Assembly (NCBI RefSeq): GCF_020360975.1
Contig: NW_025408671.1
Coordinates: forward strand, 2,604,001-2,668,000
Source: Hirsutella rhossiliensis
Taxonomy: Eukaryota; Ascomycota; Sordariomycetes; Hypocreales; Ophiocordycipitaceae
DNA: 64,000 bases
Direction of reading: 5' to 3'
Made by a program: the position numbers and the translations under genes
The notes under the pieces: model-generated
Seen by the model: the letters and a program-made list of their open reading frames with translations, nothing else
Told to the model about the DNA's origin: nothing
Database searches by the model: none
In this document: piece after piece, positions 43,914-55,800 of the stretch
Numbering within the stretch: position 1 is the first letter of the stretch
How the letters are laid out: every line of letters starts with the position of its first letter

Positions 43914-46900
43914 ATGACAGAAGCGGGCGGTTTCATAGCGGCGGGCCCCTTTGGCCCCGCCGTCCCCAGCGCTCTGGCTGCTGAAAGTCTGGGCAGCAAA
44001 GCGCCTGCCGCTACTGCCGCAGCCGCCAAACCTCGTCCTGACTCGGGCAGCAACAAATGGCGCGCCCACGATGGCGGGGAACATGGCCATAACCACCAAG
44101 CCCACCCGGCCGTCGATGCGCCCTCTTCATCGTCAGAGAGACTCAGCCCGAGGCCGCTTCCTCCTCATCGCCAGCCTGCAGTCGCCCGCAAGCCCCCAGC
44201 CTTGTTGTTGTTGTCGTCCCTGACGCAGCCGGACTCTCTCCCCTCCCCGCCCCTCTCGTCCAATCCAGATCCGGCACCTCAGCAGGCCCCATCAGCCCCA
44301 ACCGGACTCGTGCATGACGAGCACGGCCGCCTGCAACGCCCTTCGTCAGACGTGGCGATGCGCCCGGCCTCGCTCTCGACCTTGCACTCGACCTTGCACA
44401 TTGCGCCCTCAACCGTCCTTGCCGCCGCTGAGCCTGTCGACGACACCCCTCCCGCCGTCCAACGCCCCTCACCCACTTCCGAGGTGCCATCTGTCGTCGC
44501 AGACCGGTCTTCCTTCTCGTCGTCGTCGTCTTCGTCTCCCGCCTCGTCGCCCTCCTGGTCGCCGTCTTCAAGATCGGCCGAGACTGACTTTGCGAAGCCT
44601 CGGACTCATTGGGCGCCGGTTTCCCGCACCCTCCACGGCGCCTCGACGTCAGGCTGCACTCCGCCGTCTCTCGGCACCCAGCGTCGCCACGTCGTCGAAG
44701 CCGCCGCCCGGAGCAGCCAATCTTTTCGCGCCTCATCGTCCAGCGGCTGCGCTCGCGGCCAGCGGGAGTTGATTCTGCCCAAGCGACTGTCCCAGTCTAG
44801 TTCTTCAGATGAGAGTCGGCATTCGTCGCCCTGCCGCCCTCCGGTCTCGTATAAGCTCTCCGCCACCAACAGCAGCAGCGCCCGACGCGGTGCCTCGACG
44901 CCCGTCCGCGTCCCGCCCATCCGGGCCTTTCGCTCTTCCAGCTCGCGCAGGAGCTTCCCGCTAGACAACTGCAGACCACGCCCCGACGGCATGGCTGACG
45001 ACCGGACCCTTCGCGCGTTGGAGGGGAGATATGACGATAATGCCCTGCACGTCTCCGCAACCGGCCCCAACCTTCGGCAGCAAGGCCCGAGCGGCGACGA
45101 CACTGGCGATGTCTTCCTCAGGATCGCTCGAGAGGAGCCTGCGCGCGGTGCGGCGGATGACGCTAATGCCGACACCAAGCAGAACTCGTTCGTAAGTGTA
45201 AGCCCTTCCTTCATCGAGTCGCCCCCCTGTTTCATATTCTGTTTGGGTGCCATGTGGCCAAGTCGTGCCGTGGCCTCATCGCGAGGTTTCCCTCGGTTGT
45301 CCACTGCGAGGCCAGTGCCACACAACTCGTGAGCCGCACCACACCTGACTGCTGTCTTGGCCGCGGCCTCCCCCGACTCGTACTTCTCTTGCGGTGATGC
45401 ATGTGCAAAGTTCTTGGAGATTGACTCGACAGCAGTACCGGGCGCATCGTTCGTTGCACCGACGCCCACTCTCGACCGCTGTCGCGGGATATCACTCCAC
45501 ATCACCGCCGCCGCTGAGTCGCCGGCTCTCTGACCATCGAGATCGGCCTCGGCTGGGGGATGTTGAAGACGACCAGGCGACCGATGTTTCACGTGCGACA
45601 GCCTATCGAACACTGGCAAGGGAGAAGACAGCCTCGGCCCATCCCGCCGAAGACGCGTACGCAGGCCGAGCGAGAGCCTCGAGCACTAGTCTGCGTCCCT
45701 CCCCGCTGGTCTCCCGCTCTCTCCAGGTGGCTTTCCAGGATCCAAACCCGGACAACTCGGGCTACGGACGCAGGCGTGCTTCCATCACCGATGGCAACAG
45801 CCCCGTGGCGACGAGTCGGTCGTCGTCTCACAAGAGCTCCGCAACAGGGCCAAGCCACCACAAAGCCTACAACTCTTCACCCCTGGTCCGAACCTATGAC
45901 TCGCAAAACCGGCCCAGCCCTGAGCAGCCTCATGGAATCGAGGGGACAGAGTCGACGGCGTCCACCACGGCCCCATCTACGGTTTGGGACGAGCTGGACG
46001 AGCTCAAATCAAGGATCCACCGCCTCGAGCACACGGGCAAGTTACCCTCGAGCTCTGGAACTGCAACCTCGAGGCTGTCAGACGAGCGGCCCGCGACGGC
46101 GACAACTACGGGCACGACCATATCGCTGTCGCCGAATCGGCAGGCAGGGCGATCGGCGGAAATGGCAAGCAACGTCTCCTCTCAGAAGGAGGCCCATCAC
46201 ATCCTCCACTCGGCCCTTGCCAAGTCGAGGCCCTTTTTAAACCCAGACGTCTACCGAGCGCTCGAGTCCGCGGCTCATGACGCCATGGGACTCTCGGCCC
46301 TGATGGGGAGTACGGGGACCCCGGGGCCTATTTCCAGCGGAGCCAGCACCATCGGGTCGGGGGGCAATGTCACCGATCGCCAACTTCGCAGAAAAGCCGA
46401 CGGCGTGTGTCGCAGTCTAACGGAGCTGTGCGTCGCCCTCGGCGAAGACGCCGCGGCTCTTCCCAGATCTGCTCACTCAACGCAGTTGACCTTCCCCGTC
46501 GGCCAGCTCGACGGCCCGGTGACTCCGACGATGCCCAAGTCGTTCAGCGGGCTGCCCGTGCCCCGCCGAGCCAGCGTCGCCACCGAGCAGGCCTTGCCCA
46601 AATCCAACAGCAGCCCAAGGGCCCTGTCCCGGCTGGAGGAGCGACGGAATAGTCTCCTCAACGGAACAACCCTGCTCACCCCACATACGAGCAGCCCAAA
46701 CCGTTCCACGATGGGCGACTTACCCAACGCGAGCCGCAGATCATCGCTGATGGTCACTCGAACCCGAAGGGCGGGCGCTGAGGAACCCGAGGATGGCAGA
46801 AATACGTCTCTCCTGAGAACCCGGCGTGCGGGGACGGAAGAGCCCGATGAAGGGCGGAGGACGTCACTCCTGGTGCGGAACCGCAGGGGGACAGTGGGCG

Positions 46901-47313
46901 AAGAGGGCGACGAAGCCAGATTTCATGCGCCATCCCGCGCCAACACCGATATCAACATGATGCGAAAGCAGGGTCACGATCACTCCCCGGACGCGCAGAT
47001 CACCCCGCCCGACCCCATGGCACGGTCTGCAACTGGCTTGTCCGGGCGCCGCTTCGTTTCCACGACCCTCCATTCCTCCCGCCTGGCCGCCCCTGCAGGC
47101 GGGAGCCCCGCACTGCCTAGACGGTATCTCGAAAGGTCGGTGGCCGACCACGATACCCCCGCTCGGGCAAGCGAGGAACACGGACCGAGGGCGCCTCCTC
47201 TGAGCCAGGGTATATCGCACCTCAGGGCGAATAGCCTGAGCATCAAGAGGCTCAGTCGGGACAGCATGATATCTGCGACGTCCTCAGCTACGATGGCTGG
47301 TGGGTATAGATGA
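43914..47313 (+). CDS. Large disordered Ser/Arg/Pro-rich conserved fungal protein
   Basis: Two exons (43914..45191, 45433..47313; donor GTAAGT, acceptor GACAG) join in phase 0 and give 1052 residues. Most of the chain is disordered and rich in Ser, Pro, Arg and Ala. Folded-looking segments are a short predicted coiled coil (TVWDELDELKSRIHRLEHTG, near residue 605) and a helical block after it (KEAHHILHSALAKSRPFLNP... LRRKADGVCRSLTELCVAL). Near residues 869-922 a 19-residue unit recurs about three times (RTRRAGTEEPDEGRRTSLL). I do not recognise a named family; similar fungal proteins usually carry only generic names. There is no signal peptide and no membrane span. The acceptor is a CAGCAG pair, so two isoforms differing by one Gln are possible. 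The uORF upstream is listed separately. Confidence 0.75.
46759..46920 (+). repeat. 57-bp coding tandem repeat, about three imperfect copies
   Basis: Units start at 46759, 46816 and 46873. The first two are 19 codons each and clearly related at both DNA and protein level; the third is shortened and more diverged. The consensus is R-T-R-R-A-G-x-E-E-P-x-x-G-R-x-T-S-L-L. Confidence 0.8.
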
Positions 47314-48293
47314 CGTTTAGACGACAACGTGCCCCTGAAGTCACGACTGTACAATGTATCCGCTTTAAGTTTCTTCCCTTCTCTTTTGTCACGGCGTTGT
47401 CATTTTTTTCGAGGTGTTGTGCACGCGTGCCGTGACTGAGCGCCGTGGACTTAACGATTGACGACGGACGGGATGGGCTGATCTTGATGATTTGTTGTAC
47501 ACCGGCTTGAAGCCGTTTCTTTCCTCCTTCAAATCCGTCTCCGTCACGTTGATGGAAGGAAAGGCCGCGCGCTCACATGGCGGACAGAAGCACAAGGAGA
47601 GTCGGCGACTTGACCCCTGATGAGACGGTGGACGGAGCGCGGAGACGGTGAAGGCGGCTGAGCCTGGTCTTTGATGAGCGTGGATGAAGTAAAAGTTTAA
47701 TCAATATGCACCTGCAACTGTAGCTCATTCATCTTTTGCCTTTCAAGGATGGATATCCAGTGACTGGCTCACTGATGATGGCATGAGTAGGCCTGCCTTC
47801 ATTGCAGTTTGAAGATGAAATTGAGGCCTACCGCAGTCGACTGGCCACACCAACCAACTCCGACTGCATCGGTTGGCCCTTAAAACGTGCGTGCGGACCG
47901 TGAGATGGTGTTCCCTTTGGTATCGAGCTCATGTGCTGTGCCATCTGAGGGATGAGTGAGTGAGGGTCCGGACGGGCTGCTGCTGACTCACCGAACCAAA
48001 CGAGTTGACTGCACTCGAGTCAAAACTTGACCTCGCATCTCAACTTGGAAGCTATATAAACGATCTCGGCGCAACAAATGCGGCTCACGCGGTCCTTCAA
48101 GCACCTTGGACACAAATCCATCCCATTAAATCGGCGAAACACGGGCTACTTTGGAGAGGCTAGGGATGCTTTAGCACCGCTCTCAACGACAACAGCAGCA
48201 GCAGCAGTACGGGGCCAGGGAGACGAGCAACTACGAGCTCTAGAACATCAAACCCGTCGTCCAGGACACGCAGACGCCTCCCGGGCCGGAAGG
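47314..48293. promoter_or_regulatory. Intergenic region with TATA box upstream of TPT1
   Basis: 980 bp between two plus-strand genes. TATATAA at 48053-48059 is the best core-promoter element in the window. It lies 19 bases before an in-frame ATG at 48078 and 235 bases before the ATG at 48294. Transcription from this box would normally start beyond 48078, which favours 48294 as the start codon. Confidence 0.5.
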
Positions 48294-49471
48294 ATGGCGG
48301 ATTCCATCGAGCCCGGCGGTAACTCGGAAGGGATGGCCCGCCTAGCCCTCGAGGACAGGGTCTGCGATGAAGCCGCCAAGAGCCGCGAGAGGAAAGGCGG
48401 CCGCGGGGGCGCAGCAAAAAGCGGCGGCGGCACAGGGCAAGGACGGGATGTGCAGGTCTCGAGGACGCTGTCTCGGCTGCTGAGGCACCAGGCGGAGAGG
48501 GCCGGGATCAAGCTGGATGGTGAGGGGTTTGCGCCGCTGGACAAGGTGGTGAGTGCTTCAACTCCCCCGTATGCTGTGGGTCGGGGAAGCGTTGGGTTTC
48601 TGGCCTACAGGTGCGGTGTCGAGAGCCAGTCAAGTCGTCTCAAAAAGAGCCGGCGAGCAAAGGTCCGAGAGAAAGATGAGAGTGTGTTGAGCAAGAAGGG
48701 ACGCCAAGCATCCACAAGCACGCCATGGCTAACACGGTCGCGCAAAAGCTCGCATGGGGCCCCTTGCGGTCTTTAAAGGTCACCCTTGCAGACGTGCAGT
48801 CCCTCGTCGCCACAAACGACAAGCAGCGCTTCTCCCTCAAGCTCAACCCGGAGACCACCAACCCGGACCCGTCAACGGCCGGCGCCAGCGCGGCGGATTA
48901 CCTGGTGCGCGCCAACCAGGGCCACTCGATCAAGCTGGACTCGTCGACGCTGCTGGAGCCCATCACGCTGGAAGACGTGCCGCTGAGGGTCCTGCACGGC
49001 ACCTACTTCGCCTTTTGGCCGGCCATCGAGGCGGCGGGCGGGCTGAAGCCCATGGGGCGCAACCACGTGCACTGCTCGACGGGCGACCCGGACGACAGCG
49101 GCGAGGGCGGGCCGGCTGTCGTCAGCGGCATGAGGCGAGATGCTGAGCTCGTCATCGAGATTGACGTCGAGGGCAGCCTGCGCGAGGGGGTCAAGTGGTG
49201 GCGCAGCGACAATGGCGTCGTGCTGACCGAGGGGAATCAAGACGGCGGCCTCCTCAGCACCAGGTTCTTCAAGAAGGTCACGGGCCGAAAGATGGACGTC
49301 GGCGTGCTTTGGGAGGATGGCGAGAAGAAGGCAGACCTGCCGGCGGGCATCAAGGGGAGGGTGCCGCAAGGCAAAGGTCCTCGGGGCCGTGGTGGAGGGG
49401 GCGGACGACGTGGCGGACGAGGACGGGGAGGGGGAGGGGGAGGGCAAGGTGGCCGCCAACATGACGAGTGA
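48294..49471 (+). CDS. TPT1: tRNA 2'-phosphotransferase (Tpt1/KptA family)
   Basis: Two exons (48294..48548, 48749..49471; donor GTGAGT, branch GGCTAACAC, acceptor AAAAG) give 325 residues in phase 0. Family motifs are VSRTLSRLLRHQAERAGI (Arg/His pair near 63-65), GFAPLDKVLAWGPL across the intron, NDKQRFSL, then RANQGHSI, VLHGTYFAFWPAIEAAGGL (HGT near 167) and MGRNHVHCSTG (near 188). These are the catalytic Arg-His-Arg-Arg elements and NAD+-binding parts. The enzyme removes the 2'-phosphate left at tRNA splice junctions, using NAD+. The last ~35 residues are a Gly/Arg tail (GRGGGGGRRGGRGRGGG), an RGG-type RNA-binding or arginine-methylation target not found in the core enzyme. An in-frame ATG at 48078 would add 72 residues of low-complexity sequence; I prefer 48294 because of promoter position and start context. 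Confidence 0.9.
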
Positions 49472-49695
49472 TCTGGCACTCTTTACGAGCAACGCGAGGC
49501 ATCCACCACGCCACCACTAGAAGCCGGCATCTTGCGCCTAACCCCAGCCCTGACAAGGGACACGGGAATAAGACATTCGATTATACCCAAGGCCTCCTCT
49601 GGACCAAGTAGTAACCTAGCTCGTGTCAGGCTTGGATGTCTGGCTATCCTCCATCCAACGAGGCCATCGTCCAGGACTTTGTACAGCAGTCCCCT

Positions 49696-50796
49696 TCAAG
49701 ACTTCTTTCTGTACAGGCTGTCAAAAACATCCCTCCGCTTCCGCCTCTCCGCCTCGAGCCACTCCAGCACCTTCTCGGCAACCTGCAGCCTGGCCTGTTT
49801 CTTGCCCAGGACGCCGCTCACGAGGCCCAGGTCGCGCGGCACCATGTCGGCGGGGGAAAAGACGGGGCAGCCGCGGAAGAAGCCGGGCATCTCGCTGTCG
49901 GGCACGACCTCGTACCGCGGGCTGCTCAGGTTGAGGCTGGTGGCCAGGTCCGAGACGTGCCGGAAGACGGACGCTTCGTCGCCGTTGTCCGGGTTGCTGG
50001 ATCCGCACTCGGAGCAGCCCGGGACCCCCGAGGACGGCTGCGGCTGCAAGCGCGGGGATCTGTCTGCTGCTGCTGCTCCTCCTCCTCCTCCTCCTGCCGC
50101 GACCCCCCGGGCGGGGCTAGGAGACAGCGCCGGAGACTGGGTTGCAGCCGCGGCGCGCTCCTTTGTCGGCGGCGTTGCGGCGGGGACGGCGCCCTTGACC
50201 ACGGCCTGCTGCAGGTATTGCAGAGCGCACTTGGCCGCGTACCGCTTCGCATTCTACGCCGCGTCAGCTTGACTGGTTGGATCGTGTGAGTAGGTATAGG
50301 ACAGTAGACCAACCTTCTTGCCCTGGAAAGCCGGCGGCTGCTGCCCGGCGTCGATGCCGTGGCGCTCGCGAGGAAAGGAGCCGCACTCGGCAATGGAGCA
50401 GACAAAGCTCCATTTGGGCTGGAGATGGCCGTCGACGGGCACCAGAGCGGGTTCGCCATCGGTAAACACGGGCGGCGACAGACGACGAGTCTGCGTCTCA
50501 TCTGGGTTGGGCCGTGGGTCGTTAGCAGTCCCGCCCACGTCGACGAGATATCCAAGGCAGCAGGGAGGGGGAGGGGGGACCATACGAAGCAGCAGGCTGA
50601 CGTAGTCTCGGTCACCAACCTCGGGCTCATCATCGCCAAAGGGGATGAGCATGGAGATGGCCTCGAGCTTGATTTGCGCCAGCGGGGCGGGGCGGCTGTG
50701 CGTCCTCTCATAGTCCTCCTGCTGGTCGATCCAAGCTCGCAGGCGGTGCCATGGCACCCTCGTTGTTGCTGTCCCCGGGCTGCTCGTCGACTCCAT
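49696..50796 (-). CDS. dsRNA-binding-domain protein
   Basis: Three minus-strand exons (50796..50586, 50501..50314, 50253..49696) give 318 residues. Intron 1 has donor GTATGG, branch TGCTAACGA and acceptor CCCAG; intron 2 has donor GTTGGT. Joining them recovers a typical double-stranded-RNA-binding domain at residues about 65-152: DYVSLLLHETQTRRLSPPVF, PKWSFVCSIAECGSFPRERH, and GKKNAKRYAAKCALQYLQQA, the last containing the KKxAK RNA-contact motif. A Gly/Ala-rich linker follows, then a second segment (about 225-315: ASVFRHVSDLATSLNLSSPR ... GKKQARLQVAEKVLEWLEAE) that looks like a diverged second domain. No RNase III or deaminase domain is present, so it is probably an RNA-binding cofactor. The cellular role is unknown. 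It is convergent with TPT1 (224 bp between stops). Confidence 0.82.
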
Positions 50797-51361
50797 GGGG
50801 CAGCGATACGCGAACCGTAGACAGAGGCTGGGCGTCTCTTTTGGGGTTGCGACTCTTCGGCGCTCGACGAGTTATCAGAGTTTTAGCTGGGGTTGCAGCG
50901 GCACAGCTTTAGAGCGATGGGAGGTTCCCGTTTTTTGCACTCATCACCGCGCCAACCTCGTCTGCCAGCCACCTTGCCGACGAGAAGAAGTCTTGTCCCC
51001 CAATGAGACGGCGTGGATGGCGGTTGGTTGCACAGATTGCTTGTTGAGCGAACGGCGAGCGGCGGCAGAGTGAATGGGGGTGGGGCTGCATTGAATGTGC
51101 GAGTGAGAGGGTGGGTGGCTTTGGGCATCAGTATTGAATGTCAGTCGGTCTACGACAAGCAACAACCGCATATCCGTCCTCACCGACGAAGAAAACTTCA
51201 TGTTTCCATCTAAATCGGCCTCTTCCATGCCATCGCGCAAAACGCTAATAAGCAAAAAAAGGGACATTGTTTGCCGCAACCAGCTTTCACAGACCATGTC
51301 CTCCTTCATCATTGGGGTATCTACTCGGAGTTCCACCACGTCCTCACCTGGCCACTGCCGG
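50797..51361. other. Intergenic region between two minus-strand genes
   Basis: 565 bp that should hold the Efg1 3' UTR and the dsRNA-binding gene's promoter. No other feature seen. Confidence 0.5.
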
Positions 51362-52347
51362 TTACATGTCCTCGAAAAAGCCGCCGCCGTCCTCGCCGTC
51401 CTCGTCCTCAGTCGCGGCCTTGGCCTGATGCATAAGCCGTCTCCTCTCTCGGCGATTGAGCTGTGGCGCGGCGCCGTCCTTGGTACTTGGCACGCCAGTC
51501 TTGCCGTCTTTTCTGGACGGCCCCTTCTCTTTATGTTGCTTCTGCGGCGGCGGCGGTCCCCCGGCGTTGGACGCTGTCGCAGAGACCTTGAGCTGCTGAC
51601 GCTTCGGCGTCTTCTCCACTGCCTTGCCGCCTGCCGGCTTCGCCTCCCGTAGCCTCCTTAGAGCCTCTGGTCCCTCTGCCAAGGTTCTCTCGACGACAGA
51701 CCACATTGGCGGCCTTTCGGCTCTCAGTGACACCTTTGCGGAAGGCGTCTTGCTGCCACCCTCATCTGCTTCCGCCGACAGGGCGCTGCCGTAGAGGCTG
51801 ACATATGACTCTAAATGAGGAAAATAGAGAGTGTACGCTTCATCAACCTCGGCAGTATGTAGGTCTTGCTTCAGCCGGTCCGTGTCGTCGGATTCGGGCG
51901 TCTGTTCCATTTGGCGTTTGAGTTGCTTGACGAGCCGCGATGCCTTTCTTCGCTCTGAACATTGCCACCTTGTTAGCCGTCGCCTCGGAGAAAGGCTGGT
52001 AGACAGGCGTCCAGCGACGTACCGAAGAATCGAACCATGTGATATTTAGCAATCATGGCGCTCCGCTTCCTCTGGAAGGCCTTGTCGTCGAGGTCCGCCT
52101 TGTGGGCCTCCAGCTCCCGCTCGAGGTCATTGACGACGTTGGCGGGCAAGTCCTGCTTGCGCTGCAACAGTCTTTGGATGTTTCGGGCACGTTTCTTTGA
52201 AAACTCGGAGGTACCCTGCCGGGCCTTGTGCTTGGCTTTCCCCAGCTGCTTCCGTCGCTTGGTGTTGTCCAAGGATGATGGGTCGGCCCCGTTGTCGTCG
52301 TCTGCCCCTCGCGAGCCCACTTCGGCAAAGGGTCTCTTGATTCCCAT
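51362..52347 (-). CDS. EFG1: rRNA-processing protein Efg1
   Basis: Two exons (52347..52023, 51954..51362; donor GTACGT, branch GGCTAACAA, acceptor TTCAG) give 305 residues. The conserved Efg1 core is NIQRLLQRKQDLPANVVNDL, then KADLDDKAFQRKRSAMIAKY, HMVRFFGERRKASRLVKQLK across the intron, and EAYTLYFPHLESYVSLYG. It is preceded by a basic segment (KRRKQLGKAKHKARQG) and followed by a long disordered tail with a basic RRERRRLMHQ motif. In yeast Efg1 is a nucleolar protein needed for early 18S rRNA processing in the small-subunit processome. The helical, basic composition here fits that role. Its start codon faces the Mios/Sea4 gene across 513 bp. Confidence 0.9.
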
Positions 52348-52860
52348 GGTGACGAGACGTTTGCCTCACTCGCACGGTTGCGATTCAAGCCGGCGCCAAT
52401 GCAAATCGAGGAAGAGGCGCCGCCCGCCGGCTTTTTTTTTCAACTTTGATGTGGGGCAGATGAGCCGGCGGGAAAAACCACGGGCTCCGATCTTATCTCA
52501 AGCTTCCGGTTATGTAAGCTTTCTCCCTAGCTCCATTAAGAGGTCATCGGACGAGAGACCATGAAGCTTGTGAATGTCGGTGCAAGCATGGACCTTGATC
52601 TTCTCGCACGGCGCTCCCTGTCTCCCATTACTCGCTGAAACCCGGCTCAAGGCACAAACGATGCTATGCGACCGCTTGGCGACCGCTTCAATGGCATCAG
52701 GTGATGCCCAGTGAATCAGGAACCGGCCATTAGTCCAGCAACGGTTGAGTGAGCGCGGCTCCTCTCGGTTCGCACTCGACGCTGTGCCGTGGCCTTGCAG
52801 CTTCACTCGCCGTGGCCGTGCTCGTCAGCCGTCATATGAGCTCGACTTGGGCTCGCCAGC
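52348..52860. promoter_or_regulatory. Divergent promoter between EFG1 and Mios/Sea4 genes
   Basis: 513 bp separate the start codons of a ribosome-biogenesis gene and a TORC1-regulator gene. I see no TATA box. Shared regulation by growth signals is possible but is inference. Confidence 0.4.
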
Positions 52861-55800
52861 ATGGACCGTCCCGAGCCTGGGCTCGTAAAATGGTCCGCCA
52901 ACGCTGCCGTCGACAGCTTCGTGCACATCAACCTGCAGCACCGCGTTGTCCAGCTCTACGAGCCGACTGGCCATGCCCACAAGCGGCAGTTCGACTACGC
53001 CAAGCTGAGCAGACACGATGACTTCCCTCCCCTCACAACCTACGACTGGTCCCCCGCCAACCCGGAGCTGCTGGCCGTCGGCACCAGCTCGGGCATTGTG
53101 AACCTCTTGAGAATCGACGACAACTCCAATGCCTATGTTGAAATTGGCTTGAAGATGGCTAGGACCTGTCAGGCAGTCGCCTTCAACACAACCGGCCTCT
53201 TGGCTGTTGGTCTCGACCGTGTGCGCATGGACCAAAGCCTGCAAGTCTGGGACGTCAATCGTCTGTCCGCATTGGGAAACCAGGCGAGAGGCTTCCCTTC
53301 AGAAGCAGCCACTCTTGTCGAGGCCAGGACACGCCTCGAGCCGAGCGTGTCTGTTTCGAGCCTCAAGTTCTTCGAGGACAGTCCGCAGACGCTAGTGGCC
53401 GGCATCAAAGGCCAGGGGTTGCGGATACATGATCTCCGTGGTAAGTCGAACCATGCCCATGTTGCCGCCGCTCCGAGCTGAATACCGGCCGTCGTCAGAT
53501 GCAACAACCGTTGCCACCTTTCAGACGAAATGTAACAACAATCTGGCCATTGACTATGCAGACCAAAACTTCTTTGCCTCGTCTGCCCTCGACCACCCGG
53601 GCGTCATGATTTGGGACCGCAGAGTCACGTCCCGTCCCTTGGCTTCGCACACCTACATCCAGGCCGTTGAACAAGACGACCTGCCGTGGGGGGGAGCCCT
53701 GAGACTAAACCAGGTCATCGAGACAAACTCAGATCTTCTCCCCGCAGATGGCAAGCACTCTCTCATACGCTCACTACGGTACTGCCGTGACCGCCGTGGT
53801 CTGCTGGCTGCCCTCTCACCCACAGGACAGCTCAAGGTCTTGGAGACGAACAGAGAAATGCAGTCGTCTGGCGCCGCGCCACAAGGGGGCCCTGAGCTTC
53901 TCCAAGTGCAGCGATCTCACGAAATGGACGTGTCGTACCGAGACACCTCCAGGAGGAATGATCGCATAGTGTCGTTTGATTGGATGACACTGGGATCCCC
54001 TGTCTTGCGCCCGAGACTCCTTGTTTTACGGGCAAATGGCAACTTCGATGTGCTTGAGCAGCCATCTCGCACGTCTGACTATGTCTTCAACCTTGTGCCC
54101 TGGCAGCCACCCCATCGCGGTTTGCAAGGTACTTGGACCCCGACGGAAACCTCTTTTGCAGAAACTAACGCATCGCAGAACGTGCTCCGTACCATGACAT
54201 GATGCGCTTCGAGCCGTCGCAGACTGCAGAGATGCTGGGTACCTTTCTGGCTGAAGAGACACTGTCCGAAGTTCCCATCTTCGGACCCGACAAGGCCCAT
54301 GTCCAGGAACGGCTGCAAAGCGCCTCGAAAATCAGATCGGCCGCGTCTACCACTGTCGAGCACGTGGATGGGATAACCACAGACCTACCCGATTCGTTTC
54401 GCAATGCCAAGTCGGTTTCTCAGACGCTACGCAGCCTGCGCGCCTTTATGCGTGACGAACATGGAGCCTCGCACACTGAAGATGGCTCTGTTGCCCACCA
54501 CCGTGGTGCCAGTCATTTGGACAATGGCCTCAACGATATTTCTCTGGCATCAAATAGCCTGGGGTCCTGTCGTGAGATCCACGAGGGATTGTTGAGCTCT
54601 CTCGTCGCAGCAAAGGGGCTCCCTAGAGAAGCCCAATGCGTAGTCGACCATACCATGCTACTCCGCGCCCAAGAAAAGTATCTCTTTGATGCGGCCACCA
54701 ACCGGAATATTGTCTCAGATGATCCCTGGAAGATGTTTATATGGGACTGGATTGCCGGTAAGTTGAGAAAATCGAACGTGGCTTGAGCCTATGAGCATGT
54801 GACTGATAGGGCCTCAAGACGCCGAGCGGGCCGCCGACGACGGAGGCATGCTCTTGGGGAACATGGACCTGAGTTTCCTTGGGGTCCATGCCATATGGAC
54901 AAATGATCTGGGTAAGCAAGCGTCCACCTCGACGCATCTCGCGGCTGCGCTGACACTTTCATCGTAGGCAGAAACCCAAGCACCCGCCTTGCGCCTGGCA
55001 CCGCCGTGCCTGACGCATCCCAGTGGGAGCGAGCCATAGGGCAGTACTGCAAGAAGCATCGACTGCCAAAATTCGATGGCGTTGCCACCAAAAGGCCGTA
55101 CCATCGACAGCTGTGCCTCGAGATCTGCGGTTGGGGCGATCCTCAACGGCATGACCCCAATGGAGTTGATCGAGAGGCTGATCCGGAATATCCCACCGCC
55201 ATTCACACCATGGTGGCTTCTCGAGCACTGTTCAGAGGGGATACAAAGCAGGCCATTCAGATACTAAAGAAAGCCAGCTCCGCGCATCCGGAGTTGCTCT
55301 TCGTCTCTCTGGCGCTCCAGCTCACGGGCCGCGGCGGGAAACAGGCGGCCAAGGAGCAGCTAGAGATTGACGACGCGGTAGCATCAAAAACGGATCCGTA
55401 TCTGCGGGCGATATCGTCCCTGATTGCGACTGGAGACTGGACCACCATTGCCAACCAGCGATCTCTGCCCCTGGCAGACCGCGCCGTGGCAGCCTTTCGT
55501 AACTTTGACGACGAGCAGCTCACCAGATGGCTCAAGGACCAAGTGTCGCTTGCTGTCGAGGAGGGGGACGTGGAAGGCATTGTGCTCGCGGGCATCAACG
55601 ATGACCTGGTTGACATCTTCGCCCGCTACGTGCAAAAGTTCCACGACGTCCAGACGGCCACCCTCGTCCTGTCCACCTGCTACCCTCGCTACATGGACGA
55701 CATCCGCTGCCGCGCCTGGCGCAACGCCTACCGCGCTCACCTCCAGCGCCACCGGCTCTTCTTCCAGCGCACCAAGTTCGAGGTGGAGTCCACCAAGCGC

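Noticed and set aside
48078..48293. Longer N-terminus for the tRNA 2'-phosphotransferase from ATG 48078
   Set aside because: This ATG is only 19 bases after the TATA box and the added sequence is low complexity. ATG 48294 has the better context.
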